Shown: positions 7,683-14,848 of the stretch, one piece after another | How positions within the stretch are numbered: position 1 is the stretch's first letter | Layout of the letters: each line of letters starts with the position of its first letter | NCBI GenBank assembly: GCA_034658655.1 | Contig: JAYEFQ010000060.1 | Location: 1 to 17,352 of the forward strand | Source: JAQIBY01 sp034658655 | GTDB taxonomy: Bacteria > Bacteroidota > Bacteroidia > Bacteroidales > ML635J-15 | Length of the DNA: 17,352 nucleotides | Direction of reading: 5' to 3' | Program-made: the position numbers and the translations under genes | The notes under the pieces: model-generated | The model's database searches: none | What the model was told of the DNA's origin: nothing | What the model saw: only the letters and a program-made list of their open reading frames with translations

Positions 7683-7823
7683 GTGTCCGTCCATTTAGTC
7701 AGAGTCTGATTCATAAAGTTCGAGTTCAAGGCTTGTGAAGTATTTAAAATCAAGGAGTTTACTTTTGTAAGTGACTGTTTTAAATACGAACATAACGAAG
7801 AAATCGTACTTTATGGACAGACT
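7683..7823. mobile_element. 141-bp MITE-like element with 8-bp target site duplication
   Basis: CTATCTTA occurs directly on both sides (7675-7682 and 7824-7831), as expected of a target site duplication. The element has no coding capacity and folds into a long imperfect hairpin. Its outer ends match as inverted repeats: GTGTCCGTCCAT on the left, and the complement AGTCTGTCCAT of the right end. A second left copy starts at 7701 (AGAGTCTG...CATAAAGT) and pairs with 7804-7825. Inner arms include a perfect 10-bp inverted repeat (GTATTTAAAA 7740-7749, TTTTAAATAC 7778-7787). Removing the element plus one duplication would place the terminator at 7835 about 40 bases after the stop codon at 7646. The family and the mobilising transposase are not identifiable here. 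Confidence 0.72.
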
Positions 7824-7834
7824 CTATCTTAATG

Positions 7835-7864
7835 GCGTGTAAGTTTTTGCTTACACGCTTTTTT
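7835..7864 (+). terminator. Intrinsic terminator of the DUF4476 gene
   Basis: A perfect 9-bp stem, GCGTGTAAG (7835-7843) with CTTACACGC (7850-7858), and a 6-base loop are followed at once by six T. It terminates plus-strand transcription from the gene ending at 7646, now with the repeat element in between. It overlaps the first in-frame ATG of the next gene (7832), which argues against that ATG as a start. Confidence 0.88.
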
Positions 7865-7906
7865 GTTGGGAATCATTTAAAAACTGTGAGCATCAACTCA
7901 CTAAAC

Positions 7907-9130
7907 ATGGTATTTATGAACTATAGACACTGGCTAGTCGTTTTTTTAATATGTGTATCTGTTGGATTTACTAATGCGCAGAGTAATATACAAATGCTGG
8001 GTAAGGCAGAAATGCATCTTGACACAAAGCAGGGAAAATTACAAATATCTATAGATTCCATAAAAAACTTAAGCACTGAAGGAGTTTCCGGAGACTTGCG
8101 CTTACGTCTTTACTTTCTTCCTGAAAAATACAATGGAAATATAGCAAACGGATACCTAGCAGGCGAATTTTATTTCAGTCAATATTTCCCAGCTAAAAGT
8201 ACGGCAATAGATTTCAAAACTGAAATGCCCTTTTATGAAATTCCGAAGGGGAGATATTATAAAACAATTTGTCTTGAAGAAAAAGTCAATGGCGAATTTC
8301 AAATTATTAACTTTTTGAACTTTAGCAATCAATCAGAAGTAGATTATCCGAAACTTAGTTTTGAAAGTTTTGAAAGAGCACTAAATTATAAGGTAAAGCG
8401 AAGCATTCACTCTATTTCAGGAAGATGTCCAGATGAAAACTTTATTGCAAAGTCCTTTCCCCGATTAGTGAAATTACAAATCATATGTCGTGATGATAAA
8501 CTTCATGAAGAAATCACGAAGCTTCCAACGTTAAAACATCTTGAATTAAACATGCCAAATATTGAAAATTTACCTAATGACATCCGTAATTTAACTGCGT
8601 TAGAAAGTTTCTCTTGCACCATTAGCAGTTTAAAGGAATTACCAGAAAACGTATCGGCATGGAAAAACCTTAGTTTCTTAAATATATCATATACTGCAAT
8701 AAAAGCATTACCTCAAAATATCGGAGAGCTAAAGAATCTCAAAACATTAAAACTAAACGACAATGAGATAAGCCAACTACCATCATCCTTTACGCAACTT
8801 GAAAACCTCGAGCATCTTGAAATTAATAACACAAATATTCAGAGCCTACCCGAAGATATCGGTGAACTGTCAAAAATTCAACATATTGAGTGCAGACATA
8901 CTCAAATTTCAGAAATTCCATCCTCTACTGAGCATCTTAAAAGCTTAAAATATCTCGATATATCGGGCACGAATGTAAAAAATATATCAAGTAAAATTAT
9001 TAAATCGCTTAACGCTTTAAAATACCTCAATATTAGCGGAACCGTCATGTCGGATGGCCAAGTAAAACGAATTAAAAAACATGTGCCAAAGCAATGCAAG
9101 GTCGTTACTAAAATTCAAATTGAAGAATAA
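7907..9130 (+). CDS. Exported leucine-rich-repeat protein
   Basis: 407 residues from ATG 7907. An ATG at 7916 is equally possible. The earlier ATG at 7832 lies in the terminator of the preceding gene and would bury the signal peptide, so I reject it. Residues 1-24 form a signal peptide (core WLVVFLICVSVGF, cleavage after TNA). Residues 26-165 are a beta-rich domain with the pattern GDLRLRLYFLP...GYLAGEFYFS...IPKGRYYKTICL, which resembles uncharacterised extracellular beta-sandwich modules. Residues 206-391 contain eight leucine-rich repeats in strict 23-residue register (the seventh has 24) with consensus LxxLxxLxIxxTxIxxLPxxIxx; a weaker repeat precedes them at 184-205. LRRs of this length usually make protein-protein contacts at the surface. 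There is no T9SS sorting domain, so final location (periplasm or surface) is uncertain. Binding partner unknown. Confidence 0.85.
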   Translation: MVFMNYRHWLVVFLICVSVGFTNAQSNIQMLGKAEMHLDTKQGKLQISIDSIKNLSTEGVSGDLRLRLYFLPEKYNGNIANGYLAGEFYFSQYFPAKSTAIDFKTEMPFYEIPKGRYYKTICLEEKVNGEFQIINFLNFSNQSEVDYPKLSFESFERALNYKVKRSIHSISGRCPDENFIAKSFPRLVKLQIICRDDKLHEEITKLPTLKHLELNMPNIENLPNDIRNLTALESFSCTISSLKELPENVSAWKNLSFLNISYTAIKALPQNIGELKNLKTLKLNDNEISQLPSSFTQLENLEHLEINNTNIQSLPEDIGELSKIQHIECRHTQISEIPSSTEHLKSLKYLDISGTNVKNISSKIIKSLNALKYLNISGTVMSDGQVKRIKKHVPKQCKVVTKIQIEE

Positions 9131-9229
9131 TCTGCATTTTCAAGGAAATTCGGTTTGTATTTGTTCTTAGCCCCTATGTTTATAATGTTCAATTTATTCA
9201 CAGTATTAATTGATTTAAGCGGTGTTTCC

Positions 9230-9430
9230 GTCAGCCGGTGGACAGGCTGTGATATCGTTTCGCAAGCACTTCGGCAGGTGCATCGCCTGGTGGGATAGGA
9301 CGGTTGTACCTAGTGGGACAGGGTAGGTGGGTGTATTAGCACCGGGCTGCGTTCCTTGTCCGGTGTTGCCGATATTTTGTCCCTAGCGGGACAATGGTGT
9401 GGGCACAGGCATCGGGCTTCACCCGGTTTA
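9230..9430. repeat. GC-rich intergenic repeat island
   Basis: Within the 300-base gap 9131-9430, roughly 200 bases are G-rich and unlike the AT-rich surroundings. CCTGGTGGGATAGG (9286-9299) and CCTAGTGGGACAGG (9309-9322) are near-identical direct copies, and a diverged third copy begins at 9382 (CCTAGCGGGACAATGG). Three hairpins follow: CACCGG/CCGGTG (9340-9345, 9360-9365), TTGTCCC/GGGACAA with a 4-base loop (9377-9394), and CGGG/CCCG (9413-9425). No credible ORF or tRNA is present. I recall similar accgggct...acccggt-type sequence between genes in other Bacteroidota, which suggests a dispersed repeat family, but this is memory, not a search. The AT-rich part 9131-9229 shows nothing recognisable. 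Confidence 0.55.
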
Positions 9431-9904
9431 TTATAAGCTTGATATGGAAGTCATGACGAAAACCATAATTAGAATAAAAATAATGACTTCCCAATAATAG
9501 TTTGTGATGTAGATACCGCAAAGTAGATGGAGCTCGTTTGAGGTGTTTGCTTCGATTTCACCTTTGATTGGTGAACCTGATATCTCCATGATTTCGTGTG
9601 CCGCATTTGATATTTCCCATTTAGATTTCCAAATGCTCACTTGTTTCCAGTATAGTGTTTCATCATTTAATGAAATTGTTGCTTTGGATGACCATATGCT
9701 GTAAGTAATTCTTCCAACAATTGCTTTTGTATTTGTATCAATAATTTCTGTGCTTTGTTTGAAAAATCCCGAAGTGATAAATTGATATTTTTTTCCATTG
9801 AGTTCTCCGTAGGCAGTTTGAGAAAATGTTTTGTTAATTAATTCTCCAACTTGCATGTCGTTTTGCATGAGCACATAACGATTTGAAAAAATCCCTTTTT
9901 CCAC
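9431..9904 (-). CDS. Small beta-rich protein with C-terminal membrane anchor; 5' end doubtful
   Basis: 157 residues if read from GTG 9904. The first 120 residues are a run of short strands (KTFSQTAYGELNGKKYQF, GFFKQSTEIID, GRITYSIW, KATISLND, YWKQVSIWKSKWEIS) resembling the tubby/LURP-one-like beta barrel found in small bacterial proteins; this is a weak assignment. Residues 136-153 are one hydrophobic helix (WEVIIFILIMVFVM). The in-frame start is only GTG. An ATG at 9921 in another frame reads METKLRWKKGFF and would join perfectly to SNRYVLMQN if the T6 run (A6 on the plus strand) or neighbouring A5 run had one more base. So the gene may be frameshifted, affected by a sequencing error, or start at the GTG or the ATG of residue 13. 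It follows the dehydratase gene past a terminator. Function unknown. Confidence 0.68.
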   Translation of the reverse strand: MEKGIFSNRYVLMQNDMQVGELINKTFSQTAYGELNGKKYQFITSGFFKQSTEIIDTNTKAIVGRITYSIWSSKATISLNDETLYWKQVSIWKSKWEISNAAHEIMEISGSPIKGEIEANTSNELHLLCGIYITNYYWEVIIFILIMVFVMTSISSL

Positions 9905-9933
9905 CTGAGCTTTGTTTCCATAATTTACATTTT

Positions 9934-9967
9934 AAAAACCATCCGACAGCTTTTTTGCTATCGGATG
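9934..9967 (-). terminator. Intrinsic terminator of the aconitase-family gene
   Basis: An 11-position stem with one C-A mismatch (CATCCGA-c-AGC 9940-9950 with GCT-a-TCGGATG 9957-9967) and a 6-base loop. On the minus strand it is followed by GG and five T (9938-9934). It lies just after the stop codon of the gene ending at 9980. Confidence 0.82.
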
Positions 9968-9979
9968 ATATAATAAACT

Positions 9980-11755
9980 CTAATTATTTTTAATCCAGTT
10001 GACCAATCCTTTTTGATCGATTATTTCTTTTAATTTTCCAGGTAATGGAGCAAAGCTGAAAGATTTATCTCCAATTTGAATTTTTCCATTTTTGGTGTCA
10101 AGATTTACTTCATCGCCAGGTTTGTAAGCGTCAACAGCTTCTGGATGTACAATGAGCAGCAGCCCTTGATTTACTGAAGAACGGTAGAAAATGCGATTTA
10201 CAGATTTTACAATAACAGCCTGCACGCCTGCATATGCTAATCCAACAGCCGGATGTTCACGAGATGATCCGCATCCAAAATTATCGCCAGCCAAAATGAT
10301 ATCGCCTTTTTGTACATTTTTCGAGAAATTTGGATCAAAACCCTCAAATAAATGCGGCATTATAGCTTCTCCATCTGAGCTGAGCACATTATAAGTCAAG
10401 TTTCCGGCAAACATTTGGTCGGTATTCAAATCGTTGGCGTCGGTGTAATTCCATACATTTCCAAGTCTTCGATTATCGGTTTCACCAACTTCAATGGTAT
10501 TATTTTGTGTTTTTGAAAACTCAAACTTATCATTAGCTTCTATGCCGCGAGGATCTGTAATTTTTCCGTAAATGGATGAAATCGCGACTGCAGCAGGGGA
10601 GGCCAAATAAATTTCGGCTTCTTTATTTCCCATTCTGCCTTTGAAATTTCGGTTTGCAGTTGAGAAAACTCGATATCCATCAGCAGGAATTCCTTGTCCG
10701 GTTCCAAGACATGGTCCGCAACTGGTTGCTAATACTTGTGCGTTTGCATCCATAAAGGTCTTTAAAATGCCTTCTTCCATTGCCTGCATGTAAATTTCTT
10801 TCGATGCCGGTAAAATCAGTAATTGAAATCCGGGTTTAACCTGCTTGCCTTTCAGTACTTCTGCTGCAATGCGTAAATCTTCAAGACGTCCGTTGGTACA
10901 TGTTCCAATGAGTCCTTGATTTAATTCTAAACCCTGAACTTCTGACAGCGCTTTTACATTGTCCACATGATGTGGTGCGGCAACTAAGGGGAATAATTCA
11001 GATAAATTGATTTCAATTGTGCGAATGTATTCTGCGTCATCATCAGCCCAAATGCCTTCAATGGCATCCCGTCCGTAAAATTCAGCCAATACTTCATCCG
11101 GTGGAAAGACAGCATTTTTTGCGCCCATTTCTGAAGCAAGATTTGCCAAGGTCATCCGTTGTGAAATGCTTAGGGTTTTTACGCCTTCACCATGATATTC
11201 AATGGAATTGTAATTCGCTCCTGCTGAACCAATCATGCCGATAATATGCAGTGATAAATCTTTTGCATACACACCTTTTGGTAATCCGCCATGCAATACT
11301 ACTTTAATGGATTCTGGCACTCTAAACCAAGTCTCGCCTTTTTTCCATATGCCAGCAGATTCTGTTCTGTCAATTCCTGCTGCCAAAGCATTGAAAGCTC
11401 CCGCAGTACAAGTATGAGAATCGCTTCCTACGATAATCATTCTCGGTTTAGCATGATAAGACATAATTTGATGACAAATTCCGCTTCCGACATCGTAAAA
11501 TTTCTTAATGCCTTGTTCAGTCACAAAATCTCGAATGTTTTGGTATTGCGTCGCTAATTTTGCATTGGTCGGAGGTGCATTGTGATCCAGAACAACCAAG
11601 GACTGATCAGGATTTGCTAATTTTGTACCGCCCATGTTTTCAAATGTTTTTTTGATACTGGCAGTATTGTCATGTGTTAGTACTATATTCGGTTTTCTGA
11701 ATACAATTGCTCCACATGATGCGTCTAAAATTTTTTCTACAAATGTTTTCCCCAT
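9980..11755 (-). CDS. Aconitase/3-isopropylmalate dehydratase-family enzyme, large and small domains fused
   Basis: 591 residues, the combined length of LeuC (about 420) and LeuD (about 165). Cytoplasmic [4Fe-4S] hydro-lyase that would isomerise a hydroxy-acid by dehydration and rehydration. Cluster ligands are C286 (GTCTNGR, 284-290), C346 and C349 (TSCGPC, 344-349). Other family motifs are GSDSHT (110-115), HHVDNVK (262-268) and the swivel-domain GCGSSREHP (494-502). The swivel domain starts near 430 with NDLNTDQMF. The loop that sets substrate in LeuD/HacB proteins (YLRM or YLRT in isopropylmalate and homoaconitate enzymes) reads about NLTYNV (452-457), so aconitate, isopropylmalate or homoaconitate cannot be chosen from sequence. 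No leucine-pathway gene is adjacent. ATG 11755 gives the normal MGKTFVEKIL start. It lies downstream of a truncated paralogue (11803-11982) whose promoter it may now use. Confidence 0.9.
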   Translation of the reverse strand: MGKTFVEKILDASCGAIVFRKPNIVLTHDNTASIKKTFENMGGTKLANPDQSLVVLDHNAPPTNAKLATQYQNIRDFVTEQGIKKFYDVGSGICHQIMSYHAKPRMIIVGSDSHTCTAGAFNALAAGIDRTESAGIWKKGETWFRVPESIKVVLHGGLPKGVYAKDLSLHIIGMIGSAGANYNSIEYHGEGVKTLSISQRMTLANLASEMGAKNAVFPPDEVLAEFYGRDAIEGIWADDDAEYIRTIEINLSELFPLVAAPHHVDNVKALSEVQGLELNQGLIGTCTNGRLEDLRIAAEVLKGKQVKPGFQLLILPASKEIYMQAMEEGILKTFMDANAQVLATSCGPCLGTGQGIPADGYRVFSTANRNFKGRMGNKEAEIYLASPAAVAISSIYGKITDPRGIEANDKFEFSKTQNNTIEVGETDNRRLGNVWNYTDANDLNTDQMFAGNLTYNVLSSDGEAIMPHLFEGFDPNFSKNVQKGDIILAGDNFGCGSSREHPAVGLAYAGVQAVIVKSVNRIFYRSSVNQGLLLIVHPEAVDAYKPGDEVNLDTKNGKIQIGDKSFSFAPLPGKLKEIIDQKGLVNWIKNN

Positions 11756-11802
11756 AATATAAGAGTTTTTAAGATTGCTGATTGTTGCCCCTTCAAATGA
11801 CC

Positions 11803-11982
11803 TTAGGGTAAATTGCTGATTGCTGCTTGTTGTCTGGAGCTTCCACTGCCAAAGTTTTTTACAATATTTGCGCCTCCAAAATCTCTGGCAACTCTGGCAT
11901 CAATTATGATGTCAACAATATTACCCGGGTTTACATTGGTTTTACCAGAATGATTTGCAATGATTTTTTCAATAATAGTCAT
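11803..11982 (-). pseudogene. N-terminal relic of a second aconitase/LeuC-family gene
   Basis: An open frame of 59 codons. The first 43 residues (MTIIEKIIAN..., then PGNIVDIIIDARVARDFGG and ANIVKN) match, from memory, the N-terminus of homoaconitase/isopropylmalate dehydratase large subunits, which normally continue for about 420 residues. After VKN the similarity ends and a non-family tail (GSGSSRQQAAISNLP) runs to a stop at 11803-11805. The breakpoint region is repetitive: CAGCAATCAGCAAT-type sequence recurs at about 11774-11788 and 11812-11826. The fragment retains its own ATG and a promoter-like box upstream, so it probably forms the leader of the intact paralogue that starts 47 bases further on. 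A deletion that removed most of an original first gene of a two-gene operon is the simplest account. Confidence 0.68.
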
Positions 11983-11996
11983 AACATTAAACTTTT

Positions 11997-12015
11997 TATC
12001 TTTGTTACAAAGTTA
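11997..12015. promoter_or_regulatory. Palindromic, face-to-face -7 boxes between divergent genes
   Basis: TATCTTTG (11997-12004, plus strand) and TAACTTTG (12015-12008, minus strand) each fit the Bacteroidota -7 consensus TAnnTTTG. Together they form a 19-base near-perfect palindrome with core CTTTGT-T-ACAAAG. The minus-strand promoter would begin about 20 bases before the aconitase relic at 11982. The plus-strand one would give the protease gene a leader of about 110 bases. A clear -33 box is not seen for either. The palindrome could also be a repressor site. Confidence 0.42.
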
Positions 12016-12121
12016 TAATTTTTGCAGTATTTTTCATGCTTTGAAAATATTTTTGAATATAAATTATTAAATTCTATTTGTTGCTGATTTTTCTGTAATT
12101 TGCTATCCTAAATATTGATTT

Positions 12122-14749
12122 ATGAAACGACTTTTATTACCTTTTCTTTTTTTGATGTTAATTAGCATTTTTGTTAATGCTCAAAACGTTTTAACTCCTG
12201 CTTTACAGCACGAAATGCATGAACGGTCTAATGATAATTTGGATGTTATTGTTTATTTGCAAGATGATTTTGATTTGATGGTTTTTCATCAGAAAATGAA
12301 AGCTCAGAAAGCAGGAAAAAATCAACGTGTCAAAACAATTCAGTCTGAGTTGAAATCTGTGGCGAAAATGTCACAAACTGCATTTAAGAGTGAATTATTG
12401 GCATTGTCCCAAAGAGGATATAGCAATATTTCTATTGAGGAAAGTTTTTGGATCGTAAATGCTGTGCGTTTGAATGTTCCTGCATTTTATCTTGATGAAA
12501 TCGCTGCGATTCCTATGGTTGAGCGTATTGATATTAATTCTCCTCGTTACACGTTTGAAGAGCCAGTGAAGATAAAACCCTCGCAAGCAAAAGCTGAAGG
12601 TGGAATTGAGGCTGGTTTAGCAGCAATTAATGCGCCCGCAATGTGGGAAATGGGATATACAGGTAGAAATTTATTGTTTTTGAGTATGGATACCGGTGTT
12701 TTTCCCAATCATCCTGCCATCAGTAATCGCTTTTTAGGAAATCATCGTCCGATGATTCAAGTATGGTACGGAATGCGTTCTCCGGTACCGACAGATCATG
12801 CAAGTTCAAGTCATGGTACGCATACAACAGGTACGGTACTGGGATTGGTCGAGGAAACTAACGATACCATTGGTGTAGCTTATAATTCGTATTGGATTGC
12901 TTCCGACCCGGTGGCAAGTTCTGAAAGCGATTTGCTTGACCCTGCAGATTTTATGAATGTATATCAATGGGTTCTTAATCCTGATGGAAACGTAGAAACA
13001 ACCGACGATGTGCCTGATGTAATTAATAATTCATGGGGCTATTCCTATGATTTGGCCTTGGAGTTTGATGCCTGTAATATGGAGGAAGCTCAGATTCTTG
13101 AAGTGATTGAAGCAGCTGGAATCTTATCCCCTTTTTCAGCTGGAAATGATGGTCCCGCTGCTCAAACGAATGGATTTCCTGCCATGAGGGCATTTTCTGA
13201 ATTAAATGTGATGTCTGTTGGTGCGGTCAATGGAAATACTGATAGTTATCCCATTGCTGATTTTTCTTCGAGAGGACCAACTCCATGTGTTGAAACCGGT
13301 GGGTCATTGCAAATCAAGCCGGAAGTTTCTGCTCCCGGGGTTTCAGTTCGTTCGTGTTCTGGGCAGGATGAATTTTCTTTGCTTTCAGGAACGTCTATGG
13401 CTTGTCCACATGTTTCGGGAGCTTTGTTGCTGCTAAAAGAGGCTTATCCCTATTTGGATGCTGTGAGTTTGAAAGAAGCATTATATGTTACGGCACATGA
13501 TTTGGGTGAGCTGGGTGAAGACAATGTTTATGGAAACGGAATGATTGATGTGCTGGCAGCGTTTGATTATCTGGCTTTAAGCAACGATCCTCTTCCTCCG
13601 GTAACAGACTCTTTTGATGTTAAACTTGAGATTCAGGAGTTTGCAGCTGATTTTGTCTGCCCAGGAAATGAAAATATAACACCGAAAATTACATTGATTA
13701 ATCGTGGAACAGAAAATCTTAACGAAATAAATTATAATTGGCGACTAAATAATGGCGATACAATTACTCAGAATTGGACAGGAACATTAGCTGCTGATGA
13801 AACAGTGATTATTGACTTGCCCGAAATGTTTTTGGAGGCGGGTAATAATAATCTTTGGGTTTGGGCTGAACCGCTTATTAATACTAGAGAGTTTGATGTT
13901 TATAATAATGCAGATGTTGCTCATGCCAATGTGATAGAGTCTGTTGAATATCCTTTCCTTGATGATTTTGAAAGCTATGAATCAGAATTTATTGATAATA
14001 ACTGGATTGTTGATAATCCCGATGGAGTTAATGGATGGAAAATTAGTAATGCACCATCAATAAATGAGATGAACATTGCATTGAGCATGGAGTTTTATAA
14101 TTATTTCCCGCGAGAGGGACAGGAAGATGTTTTGTATTCTTCATTAATTCCTTTGCCCGATACTGATGAGCAACTAAATCTTAGTTTTGATATCGCTTAT
14201 AAAAAACGATTGGAATATATTTATAATGACAGTTTATTTGTTTTAGTTTCAGCTGATTGTGGGCAGTCATTTCCGTATTTGTTGTTTGCAAATGGTGGTG
14301 AAAACATGGCGACAGTTGATGGAAATTCAAATTCATTGCCATGGATACCGGAATCTGAAGCAGATTGGGATACAATAAATCTTAATTTAGATGATTTTGC
14401 TGGACAAGAAATTATGCTGCGTTTTATGGCAAAAAATGACAGAGGAAATAATCTTTATCTTGATAATATCCGAGTCTATTCCGGAAACGCTGACGCAATT
14501 TCTACACACTTCGATTCACGTTTTAATTTGTTCCCAAACCCTGCAAGCTCGACTGTTTTTATCGCTCATAATCTCAAAGGAGAGGTTGAGTATGTTATTT
14601 ATAGTGTTGATGGGAAGTGTCATCAAAAAGGAATTTTAAAGCATGATAATCAAATTAATCTGACTAAGTTAAATAATGGAACCTATATTGTGAAAATCCA
14701 AAATTCAAAACAAATACAGGTTTCAGGTTTGGTGATTTTGTCATTATAA
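12122..14749 (+). CDS. T9SS-exported subtilisin-like serine protease (S8 family)
   Basis: 875 residues. Residues 1-20 are a signal peptide (ending VNA-Q). Residues 21-145 look like an inhibitor/chaperone propeptide of the I9 type, with long Lys/Gln-rich helices. Residues 165-485 are the subtilase domain with a complete triad: D190 in SMDTGV, H231 in SSHGTHTTG, S425 in SGTSMACPH, plus oxyanion N341 in SAGNDGP. Residues 495-605 look like an Ig/CARDB-type domain. Residues 608-787 look like a jelly-roll module (FLDDFESY...NNLYLDNIRV), and residues 801-875 are a T9SS type A sorting domain (LFPNP, YSVDGK, LNNGTYIVKI). The protein should cross the outer membrane by T9SS and be attached to the surface or released. 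Substrate is unknown; general extracellular protein degradation is likely. The prolyl oligopeptidase downstream could act on the peptides. They are separated by 99 bases that include a promoter box. Confidence 0.94.
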   Translation: MKRLLLPFLFLMLISIFVNAQNVLTPALQHEMHERSNDNLDVIVYLQDDFDLMVFHQKMKAQKAGKNQRVKTIQSELKSVAKMSQTAFKSELLALSQRGYSNISIEESFWIVNAVRLNVPAFYLDEIAAIPMVERIDINSPRYTFEEPVKIKPSQAKAEGGIEAGLAAINAPAMWEMGYTGRNLLFLSMDTGVFPNHPAISNRFLGNHRPMIQVWYGMRSPVPTDHASSSHGTHTTGTVLGLVEETNDTIGVAYNSYWIASDPVASSESDLLDPADFMNVYQWVLNPDGNVETTDDVPDVINNSWGYSYDLALEFDACNMEEAQILEVIEAAGILSPFSAGNDGPAAQTNGFPAMRAFSELNVMSVGAVNGNTDSYPIADFSSRGPTPCVETGGSLQIKPEVSAPGVSVRSCSGQDEFSLLSGTSMACPHVSGALLLLKEAYPYLDAVSLKEALYVTAHDLGELGEDNVYGNGMIDVLAAFDYLALSNDPLPPVTDSFDVKLEIQEFAADFVCPGNENITPKITLINRGTENLNEINYNWRLNNGDTITQNWTGTLAADETVIIDLPEMFLEAGNNNLWVWAEPLINTREFDVYNNADVAHANVIESVEYPFLDDFESYESEFIDNNWIVDNPDGVNGWKISNAPSINEMNIALSMEFYNYFPREGQEDVLYSSLIPLPDTDEQLNLSFDIAYKKRLEYIYNDSLFVLVSADCGQSFPYLLFANGGENMATVDGNSNSLPWIPESEADWDTINLNLDDFAGQEIMLRFMAKNDRGNNLYLDNIRVYSGNADAISTHFDSRFNLFPNPASSTVFIAHNLKGEVEYVIYSVDGKCHQKGILKHDNQINLTKLNNGTYIVKIQNSKQIQVSGLVILSL

Positions 14750-14816
14750 AGCTGGCTTTTCTATGGTTTTCCTGTTAAAGATTTGTTAAGCACAAACCTT
14801 TGCCGTCGTCTTTTGT

Positions 14817-14824
14817 TATATTTG
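14817..14824 (+). promoter_or_regulatory. -7 promoter box of the prolyl oligopeptidase gene
   Basis: TATATTTG is an exact match to the Bacteroidota -7 box TAnnTTTG and lies 24 bases before the ATG at 14849. A TTTG at 14799-14802 is the nearest -33 candidate, but its 14-base spacing is shorter than usual. It suggests independent transcription from the protease gene. Confidence 0.5.
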
Positions 14825-14848
14825 ACGAAATAAATAAATGGTGAAATT

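Noticed and set aside
9336..9521. A 61-codon minus-strand frame across the GC-rich island
   Set aside because: Its composition follows the repeats and it overlaps the 3' end of the membrane-anchored gene in another frame.
11827..12018. A 63-codon plus-strand frame in the dehydratase/protease gap
   Set aside because: It is the antisense of the aconitase relic, whose minus-strand reading has clear family similarity.
14750..14790. Short hairpin AAAGC/GCTTTT after the protease gene as terminator
   Set aside because: The stem is only five AT-rich pairs with a two-base loop; no convincing terminator.
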